Of a stretch of 64,000 nt of DNA, positions 27,247-34,830 are shown piece by piece. Source of the DNA: Burkholderiales bacterium (lineage in GTDB: Bacteria > Pseudomonadota > Gammaproteobacteria > Burkholderiales > SG8-39); assembly GCA_014860445.1 (NCBI GenBank), contig JACZJT010000036.1, positions 1 to 64,000 of the forward strand. The letters are read 5' to 3'. How positions within the stretch are numbered: the first letter of the stretch is position 1; each line of letters begins with the position of its first letter. The translations under genes were made by a program, and so were the position numbers. The notes under the pieces are model-generated. The model worked only from the letters and a program-made list of their open reading frames with translations. It made no database searches and was not told where the DNA came from.

Positions 27247-28905
27247 ATGTCCGCCCCCGACGAAAAATGGAGGTTGCGCTTTGACGCGTACCCGTTGGCG
27301 CTTTCGGCGCGTCGTTTGTGGGAGCACGTCGAGCTAGGCCAGATAAATCCATTCCCATCCATTACGCCGGCCAGTGCGGATGAACCGCAGTGTTATGTGG
27401 ACATTGTCGACGGTTCCGGTCCCGTCGAGACGCTGACTGGTCACACATTGGCTGACCTGTTGGGTGGAAATCGTGCAAACGTACCCGAAGTGTCTGTGCG
27501 CGAGTTGCTCGTCAATGTCGAGCGCGCGCCTGCGCGCAGGTGGCTGACAGGTGTCGGCGAACTACTGCGGCAATTCACGCGACAGCGCGCTCGGCGAAAT
27601 GTCCCAGAACCATTCTTGCCGACGGATTCTGCCGGCCCGCTTCGTGTGACCGGGCTGCGCAGCGCCCTTCTTGACTGGCTCAAGGATCACGGCAAGGAGA
27701 AGGCGTCTGTGGTGCAGTGGTCCGGGCGTCTTACGAACCTGACAAGCAAAGGGCTGCGGGATGAGGAGATGGTATTCAGCGGCCTGTCAAAGAGGCTGGA
27801 GAACGGAACAGGACCGGCAGTCACTGGCGACGCCATATTGGCATGTCTGAATTACGACGCCCTGCGCTTGAGCGTCCTCCCAATGATTCGCCCGGCGGGC
27901 AATCAGATCGAGTTCATCAAAGTTCCGGCCAATGCAACGGTGAAACGGATCAAACCGAAACTCAAATCGGGGCTGGTGACGCACCCGCAATGGCGCGACC
28001 GGGTGCTGGGCTACTGGGTTGACGTTGTGGAGTGGCGCGATCTGCTGGGTCCACAACAAGGCTGGATGGCTTTTACATATCGGGGTCAGCCGATCGTTTC
28101 TCGCCGCAGGCCTTCGGGACTATGTCCGACTCACGCCGAAGCATGGGCGCTGGCAAGCAGCCACGCCGAACAGGTGTTCCCCAAGCTGACGGCAAAGGGC
28201 CGATGGTCGCGGCTTCGCCTAACAGGGGGCGAGCATTACCGAGAATGGCTGGTGACTTTGCCACACTACGCGCCAAGCTTCTTCTCGAGCCACTTCGAGC
28301 ATCGCAATGTGCTCTTGCATGTGCGTTGCGACACGCGCGAAGGATCCAACGGCAGCCGCGTGCTGGTGCTGCAAGAGGTGCAGAGCGATTGGGCACAGAA
28401 GGCGCGGCGTGCCTTGAAGCCAGGGGTGGTTTCGGCGGATCCAATACCCGCGCCGCCGTGGCTGCAAGAGTGGCCTGCGTTCGCGCTCAAGTTGATGCTG
28501 CTTCATGCAGCACACCGGGGTGCCACTGCACTGGCGTGGACGCCAGGCAAGGTCCAAGTTGAGCGCTATCGCGGGCTGGGAGAAGCGGGTTTGCGAGAAT
28601 TGTATGACCACACCCTGCCCGCCGAGGCGAATCGACTATTTCGACCTTATGGAAGGAAATGTGAAACCGTAGAGGTGTTCCAGCCGACCAACTTTTACAT
28701 CGAACCGGCGGACATCGGTTATGAAGTTTTCGACGACGAGAAGCAACTCGTAGGCGAAGCGGCAACCTGGGAAGAGGCACAGGCCCTGCTCCCCGATGGC
28801 GCCCATGAGGTACTGAAGCCGATGCACGGTCTCCAGCTCGATGCGGACTTGCGCGATAGGCTGCTTGCCACCGGCTTTTACGCTTGGGGTGGAGGGATTC
28901 GATAG
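27247..28905 (+). CDS. Phage/ICE polyvalent-type protein with EVQSDW motif
   Basis: A 552-residue protein. The central and C-terminal part has the pattern VLVLQEVQSDWAQKARRAL, then WPAFALKLMLLHAAHRGATA and ALAWTPGKVQVERYRGLG. This combination is common in the 'large polyvalent protein' domains of phages and conjugative elements. The N-terminal half is less conserved but has KASVVQWSGRLTNLTSKGLR, also of that style. Polyvalent proteins are thought to be delivered with DNA or to carry protective activities. No catalytic function can be assigned here. A weak ribosome-binding site precedes the ATG. It could be injected cargo or an uncharacterised enzyme; family placement is moderately secure. Confidence 0.65.
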   Translation: MSAPDEKWRLRFDAYPLALSARRLWEHVELGQINPFPSITPASADEPQCYVDIVDGSGPVETLTGHTLADLLGGNRANVPEVSVRELLVNVERAPARRWLTGVGELLRQFTRQRARRNVPEPFLPTDSAGPLRVTGLRSALLDWLKDHGKEKASVVQWSGRLTNLTSKGLRDEEMVFSGLSKRLENGTGPAVTGDAILACLNYDALRLSVLPMIRPAGNQIEFIKVPANATVKRIKPKLKSGLVTHPQWRDRVLGYWVDVVEWRDLLGPQQGWMAFTYRGQPIVSRRRPSGLCPTHAEAWALASSHAEQVFPKLTAKGRWSRLRLTGGEHYREWLVTLPHYAPSFFSSHFEHRNVLLHVRCDTREGSNGSRVLVLQEVQSDWAQKARRALKPGVVSADPIPAPPWLQEWPAFALKLMLLHAAHRGATALAWTPGKVQVERYRGLGEAGLRELYDHTLPAEANRLFRPYGRKCETVEVFQPTNFYIEPADIGYEVFDDEKQLVGEAATWEEAQALLPDGAHEVLKPMHGLQLDADLRDRLLATGFYAWGGGIR

Positions 28906-28959
28906 AGTAGCGACGTTGGCTTCTTTCTGGATCAAAGTGGAATTCCGGGATTGAAAAAA

Positions 28960-29021
28960 CCTTATCCACGGTCGCCCGTGGAGGCGCCTCTCACGCACGC
29001 AACGCGCGGCGGTGGGTAAGC
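28960..29021. repeat. 62-bp structured repeat, copy 1
   Basis: This segment and 29674-29735 are identical at 60 of 62 bases. The ends pair with each other (CTTATCCAC with GTGGGTAAG, one G-U pair), and an inner TCCACGG/CCGTGGA hairpin is present. It lies between the polyvalent-type gene and a small minus-strand gene, outside any convincing coding frame. It could be a small structured RNA or a mobile palindromic repeat. Confidence 0.7.
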
Positions 29022-29047
29022 CCGCACACGGCGGGCTGTGGTGATGA

Positions 29048-29245
29048 CTACGGATTCATTCGCTGAGTAAACTTCCCGCTCGCTAGCGCGGCCTCAGCGA
29101 GATTCTTGGTCACATAATATTCGGCGGACTCGCGCGATAATGGAACGCTGCCCTCTTCCGTGCCCAGGTAAAAGCCGGCCTGTGATTCGAGGACTGTCAC
29201 GGGTAATTCGACCCCACAGATTTCCTTGGCCAATTTGCCGATCAT
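29048..29245 (-). CDS. Small hypothetical ICE protein
   Basis: A 65-residue acidic protein (MIGKLAKEICGVELPVTVLE, ending GKFTQRMNP). It begins inside the stop codon of the truncated DUF3577 frame (ATGA overlap), so it is likely cotranslated from the same leader. The composition is protein-like, with alternating hydrophobic residues and a helical C-terminal half (SAEYYVTKNLAEAAL). I do not recognise a family. Its association with a DUF3577-type leader suggests it belongs to the ICE maintenance regulon. Confidence 0.6.
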   Translation of the reverse strand: MIGKLAKEICGVELPVTVLESQAGFYLGTEEGSVPLSRESAEYYVTKNLAEAALASGKFTQRMNP

Positions 29246-29394
29246 GGTTTGGCTCCCAACAGATTAAGGCTTGTGAAATGGTCGTGCCACCTCGCGCGGG
29301 CAGGATCTCCGCTCAGGCGGCTACCTGCTTTCCCGACGCAGCCGACACCTTTGACATGCAGGTCGAAAAACGCAGGTTGAACTTGTTTCAACAT
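29242..29394 (-). pseudogene. Truncated DUF3577 gene fragment
   Basis: The first 20 or so residues (MLKQVQPAFFDLHVKGVGCV) match the beginning of the complete DUF3577 gene at 53181-53621 (SSYFNLHVEGVGYL). The rest of the 50-residue frame is unrelated, so some 120 residues of the normal protein are missing. The full leader found before the complete gene is retained here too. It is therefore a partial duplication or deletion product that may now only serve to lead translation into the 65-residue gene that overlaps its stop. Confidence 0.65.
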
Positions 29395-29529
29395 GATGGT
29401 CTCCTTTTGAATAAAAAATGGGGAGACCACGCCCCTCGCCGGGGATGGGACTCCCCGACAGGGGTGAAGCTACTGACAACTACCTCCCGACCTTGCGGTC
29501 ACCGGCTCCCAGGAGATCAGACCGGTTTC
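29395..29529 (-). promoter_or_regulatory. Structured 5' leader with ribosome-site sequestering stem (DUF3577 fragment)
   Basis: In the direction of transcription the leader has a conserved box (29529-29480) containing ACCGG, CTCCTGGGAG-like and CGGGAGGTAG segments. A GGGGA/TCCCC hairpin follows. Then GGTCTCC (from 29428) can pair with GGAGACC, the ribosome-binding region just before the ATG (8 bp, 29397-29404 with 29422-29429). The same order is seen before radC and the complete DUF3577 gene. This looks like a translational switch, possibly the 'radC' RNA motif. Confidence 0.6.
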
Positions 29530-29673
29530 AGTTGATCATTGGCGCTCGGGCGTATTTCCTTGGCGCGAGCAATACAGATCGCATCTATATGCAGGTGACA
29601 GCGCTTGCCGGATTTTAGTTCCAGGCCATCGCGTCGATCCTGACTGGATAACCACGATCACGAGCGGAAAAAG

Positions 29674-29735
29674 CCTTATCCACGGTCGCGCGTGGAGGCG
29701 CCTCTCACGCACGTAACGCGCGGCGGTGGGTAAGC
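29674..29735. repeat. 62-bp structured repeat, copy 2
   Basis: Second copy of the repeat at 28960-29021, same orientation, with two differences (C to G in the TCGC-CGTGG loop, C to T in the ACG-AACG segment). One change lies in the hairpin loop and one in an unpaired stretch, so both copies keep the predicted fold. It lies in a gene-free region upstream of the tyrosine recombinase-like gene. Confidence 0.7.
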
Positions 29736-29765
29736 TGTCCGCGTCAACCGTTGTCTTGCGAGATC

Positions 29766-29780
29766 GTTAGCACTGCTGAC
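29766..29780. promoter_or_regulatory. parS-like palindrome, imperfect
   Basis: GTTAGCACTGCTGAC is a 15-base palindrome with one mismatch. It matches the perfect palindromes at 31709 and inside parB at 59028. Its spacing from the 62-bp repeat is 30 bases. It is a candidate ParB binding site, weaker than the other two. Confidence 0.35.
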
Positions 29781-30800
29781 ACGCCCGTTTCCATGTCTGC
29801 GGAACTTGCGCGATGGTTTGATTGTCACACCGCTAGATCCGCGATTGATGCAGTCCGCACAATATGTTTTTGCCGTTGTGCGCAGATCGCAGGACGCTGA
29901 ACTTCGATTTACGCTGGCTGAGTCAGCCCGCTTGATGCCCGTAAACGCATCGCCCTATGCTCGCCAGATCGAGCGCAAACGCCGGCCCCATCTCCTGAAA
30001 ACCGGCAGCCGCAAGGCTCGGAGATACACGTAAGCTCGTAGTCAAAGTCCGCACAGCATCCAGCCAATTTGCACCGGCTGCCGTTCTGCCGCGATTCCGC
30101 TCAACGGGTACGCGGTCGCAATCGGGTTTCACCCGCATGCGCGTGTGACAGCCCTACTCCACTGCCCCAGCGGCAACATCTGTTTCAGGCTGCAATGGTC
30201 TGCCCCAGTCGCGCCTGCGCGTGACATGCACGTGGCGACCTTCAGGCCGGCGGATCGTAGCGGCACCAGCCAATACGGTTACTGCTGCAATCCTGGCCGC
30301 GTAACTGCGGCAGCATCTCTGCGCCAACCGCATCGTCACTACCACGGCGCCAGCCGGTAGTGACGATGCGCACGATGCCCCAGCCTTCGAGGACTTATCG
30401 GTGGCTGGCGCAAGTGACGACCCCCAGTGACGGGCTCCCTGACCCTTCGTCAACCTGGACCGTGCAACGCGGTCCGTCCTCCTGCCCGCTCCCCGCGGGT
30501 TCACTGTAAAGCCGCGCCGAAGAAGCGCCCCTCCGAGCCCTGGGTCAACGGCTCAGATCGATGAATCGGCTTCCCACAGGAAGCGCCATCGACGCCAATG
30601 CCGCGTGCCGCGGCGGCAAGCAACAAACGAAACGGCACGAAACGGGAGTGGTGTCCCGAGTCCCTTGTAGATCCCGACCGCTTAGCGTTCGGGACGGACA
30701 GAAACACTAACCGGACAGGTTTCACACACCAGCAGCAGCGTAAAGGGCAGGAAGAAAGGGGCAACAAAGGGAGAAAGGGATTGAACCTGGAGAGGAACGA
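29781..30800. other. Non-coding stretch before the recombinase-like gene
   Basis: No convincing gene is seen in this kilobase; the frames on both strands are short and unlike proteins. The last 150 bases become purine-rich (AAGGGCAGGAAGAAAGGGG type), which supplies the ribosome-binding region (GGAGAGGAACG) of the gene at 30801. Nothing else recognisable is visible. Confidence 0.5.
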
Positions 30801-31667
30801 ATGCGGGACCTGAACTACGAGCTGAAACAACTCTGCCATCGCAATCGCGACGGCAGCTATTCCACGCAGCGCGACCGCGAGCGCGTGCTCGACCAGATCG
30901 CCAACCAGCTGCACGACTGGGGCTATCAGCACATGGGAGCAGACAGCCTGAAGTCAAAACACGTTGAGCGATTGGTCGAGAGCTGGAAGGAGACGGGTCT
31001 GGCCGTGGGGACTATCAAGAATCGCATGGCCGAGCTTCGCTGGTGGGCGGAGAAGATCGGCCGACAAAAAGTCGTCGCCAACGACAACGCGCACTATGGG
31101 ATCGGCCAGCGGCAGTACGTCACCAACGTCAGCAAGGCCCGCGAACTGACGGCCGGTGACCTGTCGAAGATCACCGACCCGTACACGCGGATGTCGGTGC
31201 AGCTGCAGGCGGCATTCGGATTGCGGCGCGGGGAGTCGATCAAAATCCGGCCCGAGTGGGCCGATCGCGGCGACAAACTCGTTTTGAAGGACACCTGGAC
31301 CAAGGGTGGCCGTGCGCGGGAAATACCCATCCGCAACGAGGAGCAGCGCCGGATACTCGACGAGGCCAAGCGCTTCGCCGGCAGGGGCAGTCTCATTCCG
31401 GCCGATCAGCGCTACGTGGAGCAGCTCCGGCGCTTCGAGTACCAGTGCGCCAGGGCGGGCAGCCATCGGGTGCACGGACACCGCCACCAGTACGCGCAGA
31501 CGCGCTACCGGGAAATCACCGGCTGGGCGGCGCCGGCCGCCGGCGGGCCGTGCTCCAGGGAATTGACCGTAGCGCAAAAGGCGCTCGACCAAGAAGCACG
31601 TCTCACGATCAGCGGGGAACTGGGGCATGAGCGCGAGCAGATTACTGCGATTTACTTAGGCCGCTGA
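30801..31667 (+). CDS. Tyrosine recombinase-like ICE protein (integrase domain)
   Basis: A 288-residue protein with an N-terminal helical SAM-like DNA-binding region (residues about 1-85). A catalytic domain follows in which the tyrosine recombinase residues can be traced: arginine in AAFGLRRGESIKI, the H-x-x-R region in HRVHGHRHQYAQTRY, a histidine in ELGHEREQITA and the tyrosine in IYLGR at the very end. Proteins of this type, with a phage-integrase N-terminal domain, are common inside ICEs and are distinct from the integrase at the end of the element. It might resolve multimers or shuffle cargo. A GGAGAGGAA ribosome site precedes the ATG. It is flanked on both sides by parS-like palindromes. 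Confidence 0.75.
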   Translation: MRDLNYELKQLCHRNRDGSYSTQRDRERVLDQIANQLHDWGYQHMGADSLKSKHVERLVESWKETGLAVGTIKNRMAELRWWAEKIGRQKVVANDNAHYGIGQRQYVTNVSKARELTAGDLSKITDPYTRMSVQLQAAFGLRRGESIKIRPEWADRGDKLVLKDTWTKGGRAREIPIRNEEQRRILDEAKRFAGRGSLIPADQRYVEQLRRFEYQCARAGSHRVHGHRHQYAQTRYREITGWAAPAAGGPCSRELTVAQKALDQEARLTISGELGHEREQITAIYLGR

Positions 31668-31708
31668 GATGGTCGATAGAAAGCTCTGCAGATGTCCCTG
31701 ACATGGCT

Positions 31709-31723
31709 GTTAGCATTGCTAAC
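31709..31723. promoter_or_regulatory. parS-like palindrome
   Basis: GTTAGCATTGCTAAC is a perfect palindrome around the central base. The same half-sites form the site at 59028 inside parB. The general shape (TTAGC-n-GCTAA) recalls the KorB-type operator TTTAGCSGCTAAA. It is a candidate binding site for the ICE-encoded ParB, 40 bases after the recombinase-like gene. Confidence 0.45.
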
Positions 31724-32166
31724 GATGCGGGTGCCAGTGCTTTTTCGAACGCCCGGCGCGCCCATTCTATTTTACCGAAGCATCTCCTTGGACGTGACCG
31801 TTGCGGTTGTGCTCCGCGGTCAATGTCTGCATTCCCCTAAATTAACCGTCTGGGTTTGACCCGCCGTAGGCTATCAGCCACATCGTCATGAAGGCCCGCT
31901 CCTCGGCCAATGCCGACGTTGCCTCTGTGTGACGTAGGCGGCCGATCTAGATCTGTCACCGGCCATTGAACACGAATTTAGGTCGAATCCCAGCTTTCTA
32001 CAACGACCAATGCGTACTTCCGGCCCACAGAAGACACTTACGTATCGGCGCTATGAAGGGTGGCTATCTGATGCAAACCAGACGCGCGCCGGTGGATAGG
32101 CAAGTCCAAGCGAATGCAGCAGGCTAGGCTTCGGCATTCACCTAGCGGAGTTCAAAGGCATGTTAT
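31724..32166. other. Gene-free stretch
   Basis: No credible coding frame, repeat or RNA gene was seen between the palindrome at 31709 and the gene at 32167. Its composition is mixed, and it probably marks the junction between the ICE backbone and the second defence block. Confidence 0.5.
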
Positions 32167-32844
32167 ATGCTGCGAGCAACCCGACATCCAAGCATTTTCG
32201 TGAGCGACGAGCGACTCAATACACTGCTAGAACGAACTGCGCAGTTTCACAAAGCTGTTCACGCGCATATAGGAAACCTGGTACCTGCAGAAGGGACGCG
32301 CTACTTTGTGGCCTTCCAGGCGGCTCTACTATCGCTGGAGCATTCCACGGGCGCGTGGGTACTTATTGGACAGGGGTTTTTTCCCTCGGCCTACGTACTC
32401 ATGAGGCCGCAGTATGAGTGCTTAGTGCGCGGAATTTGGCTCCTGCATGCTGCAACCGATGCATGGGTCGAAAAGCTTTCCGAGCCACTTACATTGGAAA
32501 GTGCAAAACGGGCGAATGAAGGCCCCATGCTTGCTGAGATGCTGAAGGAATTGGAAAGCTCCCCCAATTCGCCAGGGCCGCTTGTTGCGCAACTCAAACA
32601 GTACCGCGATGCGACCTGGAAGGCAATGAACAGCTACGCGCATGGAGGACTTCATCCTCTATCCAGGACGCTCACGGGATATCCAGCACAACTCACCTAC
32701 GATGTCGTCCGGAATTCGAATGCGGTAATGGCACTGACGACACAACTTGCCTCCATTCTATCCGGCGATCCTGCAAACATGGCACCTGTCCGCCGATTCC
32801 ACATCGACTTCGCCGATTGCCTGCCGATTCTAAGCAACAGGTAG
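32167..32844 (+). CDS. DUF6988-like helical protein
   Basis: A 225-residue helical protein. The pattern LNTLLERTAQFHKAVHAHIG, then QAALLSLEHSTGAWVLI, RPQYECLVRGIWLLHAATD and WKAMNSYAHGGLHPLSR is that of a family of uncharacterised proteins (DUF6988). In this family an R-Y-E-x-x-x-R helix and a final S-Y-x-H-G motif are conserved. These motifs are reminiscent of HEPN/AbiV-like helical folds, but no function is established. It stands alone on the plus strand ahead of the Lamassu-type trio. The start is an ATG without a strong ribosome site. Confidence 0.6.
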   Translation: MLRATRHPSIFVSDERLNTLLERTAQFHKAVHAHIGNLVPAEGTRYFVAFQAALLSLEHSTGAWVLIGQGFFPSAYVLMRPQYECLVRGIWLLHAATDAWVEKLSEPLTLESAKRANEGPMLAEMLKELESSPNSPGPLVAQLKQYRDATWKAMNSYAHGGLHPLSRTLTGYPAQLTYDVVRNSNAVMALTTQLASILSGDPANMAPVRRFHIDFADCLPILSNR

Positions 32845-33193
32845 GCCCAGAAGTATAAGAAGCCGCCGCTGATGTCAAATGCCCGGTGTAGCGGCAATCT
32901 TTAGGCGACTGCTTTCTAGCGACCGCTGCAGCTCAATGTTTCAATTTCAACGGGTAGTTCCTGACCGAAAGCCGAAAGCGGCGGTAGGCAATAACCTAGT
33001 TCATGATTTAAACGCTTCCCCAGGGCAATTCGCCGCTCAAGAGCGGCTTTTAGAGATCAATTTAAGATTTGAAACCAGGGATCGCCTCGTCCGTGTCACA
33101 ATATACAGATTAGGGGCATAAGAAGATCAAAGCTAGGCGTGGGCGTGTGCGAATTCATGTCAACGCTCGGCACGTACCGCTTTGAACCAGAAT
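32845..33193. other. Intergenic stretch before the Lamassu-type operon
   Basis: About 350 bases without a convincing gene. An 80-codon frame at 32879-33121 is unlike a protein. The promoter of the following three-gene operon must lie here, but no clear boxes were identified. Confidence 0.4.
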
Positions 33194-34354
33194 ATGACAT
33201 CGATCCACGACGTTCCTCCGCGCGAAGTCGTAGGCAGGGACACGACACTGCGATTCAGCATGCAGCACCAAGCCGCTGCGTTTGCTGCTTTGGAGGTGCT
33301 CGAGGGGCGGGATGTTGACCGAGTTTACTGCGATTATCACGACGATTTCGTCGTGCGCCACAAAACTGCCGCCGCGTGCAAATACCATTTTTTCCAAGTA
33401 AAGACGAAGAACAAAAAGAATCACCAGTGGACACTGGGGGAAGTCTTTGCGCTTAGGAAGGGGAAGCAGAAGTCAGATAAGGACAGCCTTCTTGCGATAA
33501 AAAAGAGCTTTGCAGGTAAGCTCTTAATTCATTCGTTGACCTTTAGGGACGCGTGTCATCAGGTGACGCTGCTGACGAACGTGAATTTTACTGACGAGGT
33601 CGAAAACGCAGTCAAAGAGTTGCAGGCTGGTAAGCCTTCTGCAAACGCGATGTGTTTTTTGATCGATAAGCTCGGGGAAATATTTGAGGTAGACATTGGC
33701 AAAGATGAAGCCGTCGAGATAGTTAAGAAACTCTCGTTATTGTCCAATGTTACGTACATCGGCGAAGAGCAGACAGAGTTCGCAGTTGCCGCAAGAGAAG
33801 CTATTCATCGATACAGCGAGATCGATCTGGAGCATCACGAAGCGAGCGAAATCGCAGCTGGTCTGGTTTCGCTCGTAAAACACAAGTCTATTGCCTCGCT
33901 ATGCGAACTTGCCGCTGACAAGCTGGACGGCGCTGTTAGTATAGGGCTGGATGACCTTTTAGCCATTTTAAGCATTTCTCCAGAAGCGTATCGTGCTCTT
34001 GTAGCTGGCGGCGACGACAAAGCTCTTAAAACAGCATCCTTTATTCAACGCAAACTAAAAGTGTGTGGCGCCACTGACGAAATGATTGAGTTTGCGTCCC
34101 AACAGAAAGTTCAATGGGACATTTGGCTGCGCACAGCTCGGCATACTTACGCCGAATTCGATCTCACATTTCTTCTTCAAAGAGTCGATGAGTTGCGCGC
34201 AGTGTGGCTCAAGCACGGCGGTGAATTGGCCTATTTGCACGAACAGATAGAGGCGGTATGCACTGAGCCGCGCGTAATGAAATTTTCGACTCTTTCTAAG
34301 GAAGTTATAGCCGGCGGCGTCATCGCCGCCTGGGTCAGGCGAGAATGCGCATGA
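33194..34354 (+). CDS. lmuA: Cap4/DUF4297-type nuclease, Lamassu effector (LmuA)
   Basis: The ATG at 33194 gives 386 residues; a TTG four codons earlier is the longest start. The N-terminal nuclease core of the DUF4297/Cap4 type is visible: GRDTTLRFSMQHQAAAFAAL, then YCDYHDDFVVRH (metal-binding acidic pair) and KYHFFQVKTKN (the Q-x-K strand) near residues 65-75. The rest is helical. It is followed with four-base overlaps by a small helical protein and an SMC ATPase, which is the Lamassu (ABC three-component) order. Cap4-type LmuA cleaves DNA when released by the SMC complex (known for the family). The operon is clearly more AT-rich than its neighbours, suggesting separate acquisition. Confidence 0.8.
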   Translation: MTSIHDVPPREVVGRDTTLRFSMQHQAAAFAALEVLEGRDVDRVYCDYHDDFVVRHKTAAACKYHFFQVKTKNKKNHQWTLGEVFALRKGKQKSDKDSLLAIKKSFAGKLLIHSLTFRDACHQVTLLTNVNFTDEVENAVKELQAGKPSANAMCFLIDKLGEIFEVDIGKDEAVEIVKKLSLLSNVTYIGEEQTEFAVAAREAIHRYSEIDLEHHEASEIAAGLVSLVKHKSIASLCELAADKLDGAVSIGLDDLLAILSISPEAYRALVAGGDDKALKTASFIQRKLKVCGATDEMIEFASQQKVQWDIWLRTARHTYAEFDLTFLLQRVDELRAVWLKHGGELAYLHEQIEAVCTEPRVMKFSTLSKEVIAGGVIAAWVRRECA

Positions 34355-34830
34355 ATTACGATGAGTTTTTCACAGAAGGAGCCAAGCTGCAACTGCGCGT
34401 GACAGCGGAGCGCGCAGATATTGGGGACGCCGTTACGCTAAGCAACGAAGCGCTTTTTCAACTTCCTTTCCTTGCCATGACAGTATTGATGTTAGCGAAG
34501 GGAAAGAGAAAACCATTGATGTCGGAAATAGGTCAGCTCGTAGGGGAATGCCTTGAGAGGGCTATCGCCGGATTTAAAGGCTCTTCGCAAGACATTGGAT
34601 GGTCTGCGAACCTTCGCATTCGGACGGTTAAAGCGTTAACGTTTCTGGAGACTGCAAATCTGGTTTCCCTGCATCGCGCTACCAAGGCGATTAGCACCAC
34701 TGAGACTGGTCGAAACGTTATAGAGCGCGCCATTAACACGGATGGCCGACTGGCGAACGCATTGATCACAGTGGAGCGAAGCTATCAGAACATAACCGCA
34801 GAAAAACAAATGCGATTGCGACTCCAATGA
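34351..34830 (+). CDS. lmuC: Lamassu middle component (LmuC-like)
   Basis: The ATG at 34351 overlaps the nuclease stop (ATGA); an in-frame ATG at 34345 is equally possible. The 159-residue protein is helical with a wHTH-like end: DIGWSANLRIRTVKALTFLE, then LVSLHRATKAISTTETGRNV. Middle proteins of Lamassu/ABC-3C systems are small, divergent and recognised mainly by position between effector and SMC genes, which is the case here. It probably clamps the effector on the SMC dimer and helps sense DNA ends (family knowledge). Confidence 0.7.
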   Translation: MNYDEFFTEGAKLQLRVTAERADIGDAVTLSNEALFQLPFLAMTVLMLAKGKRKPLMSEIGQLVGECLERAIAGFKGSSQDIGWSANLRIRTVKALTFLETANLVSLHRATKAISTTETGRNVIERAINTDGRLANALITVERSYQNITAEKQMRLRLQ

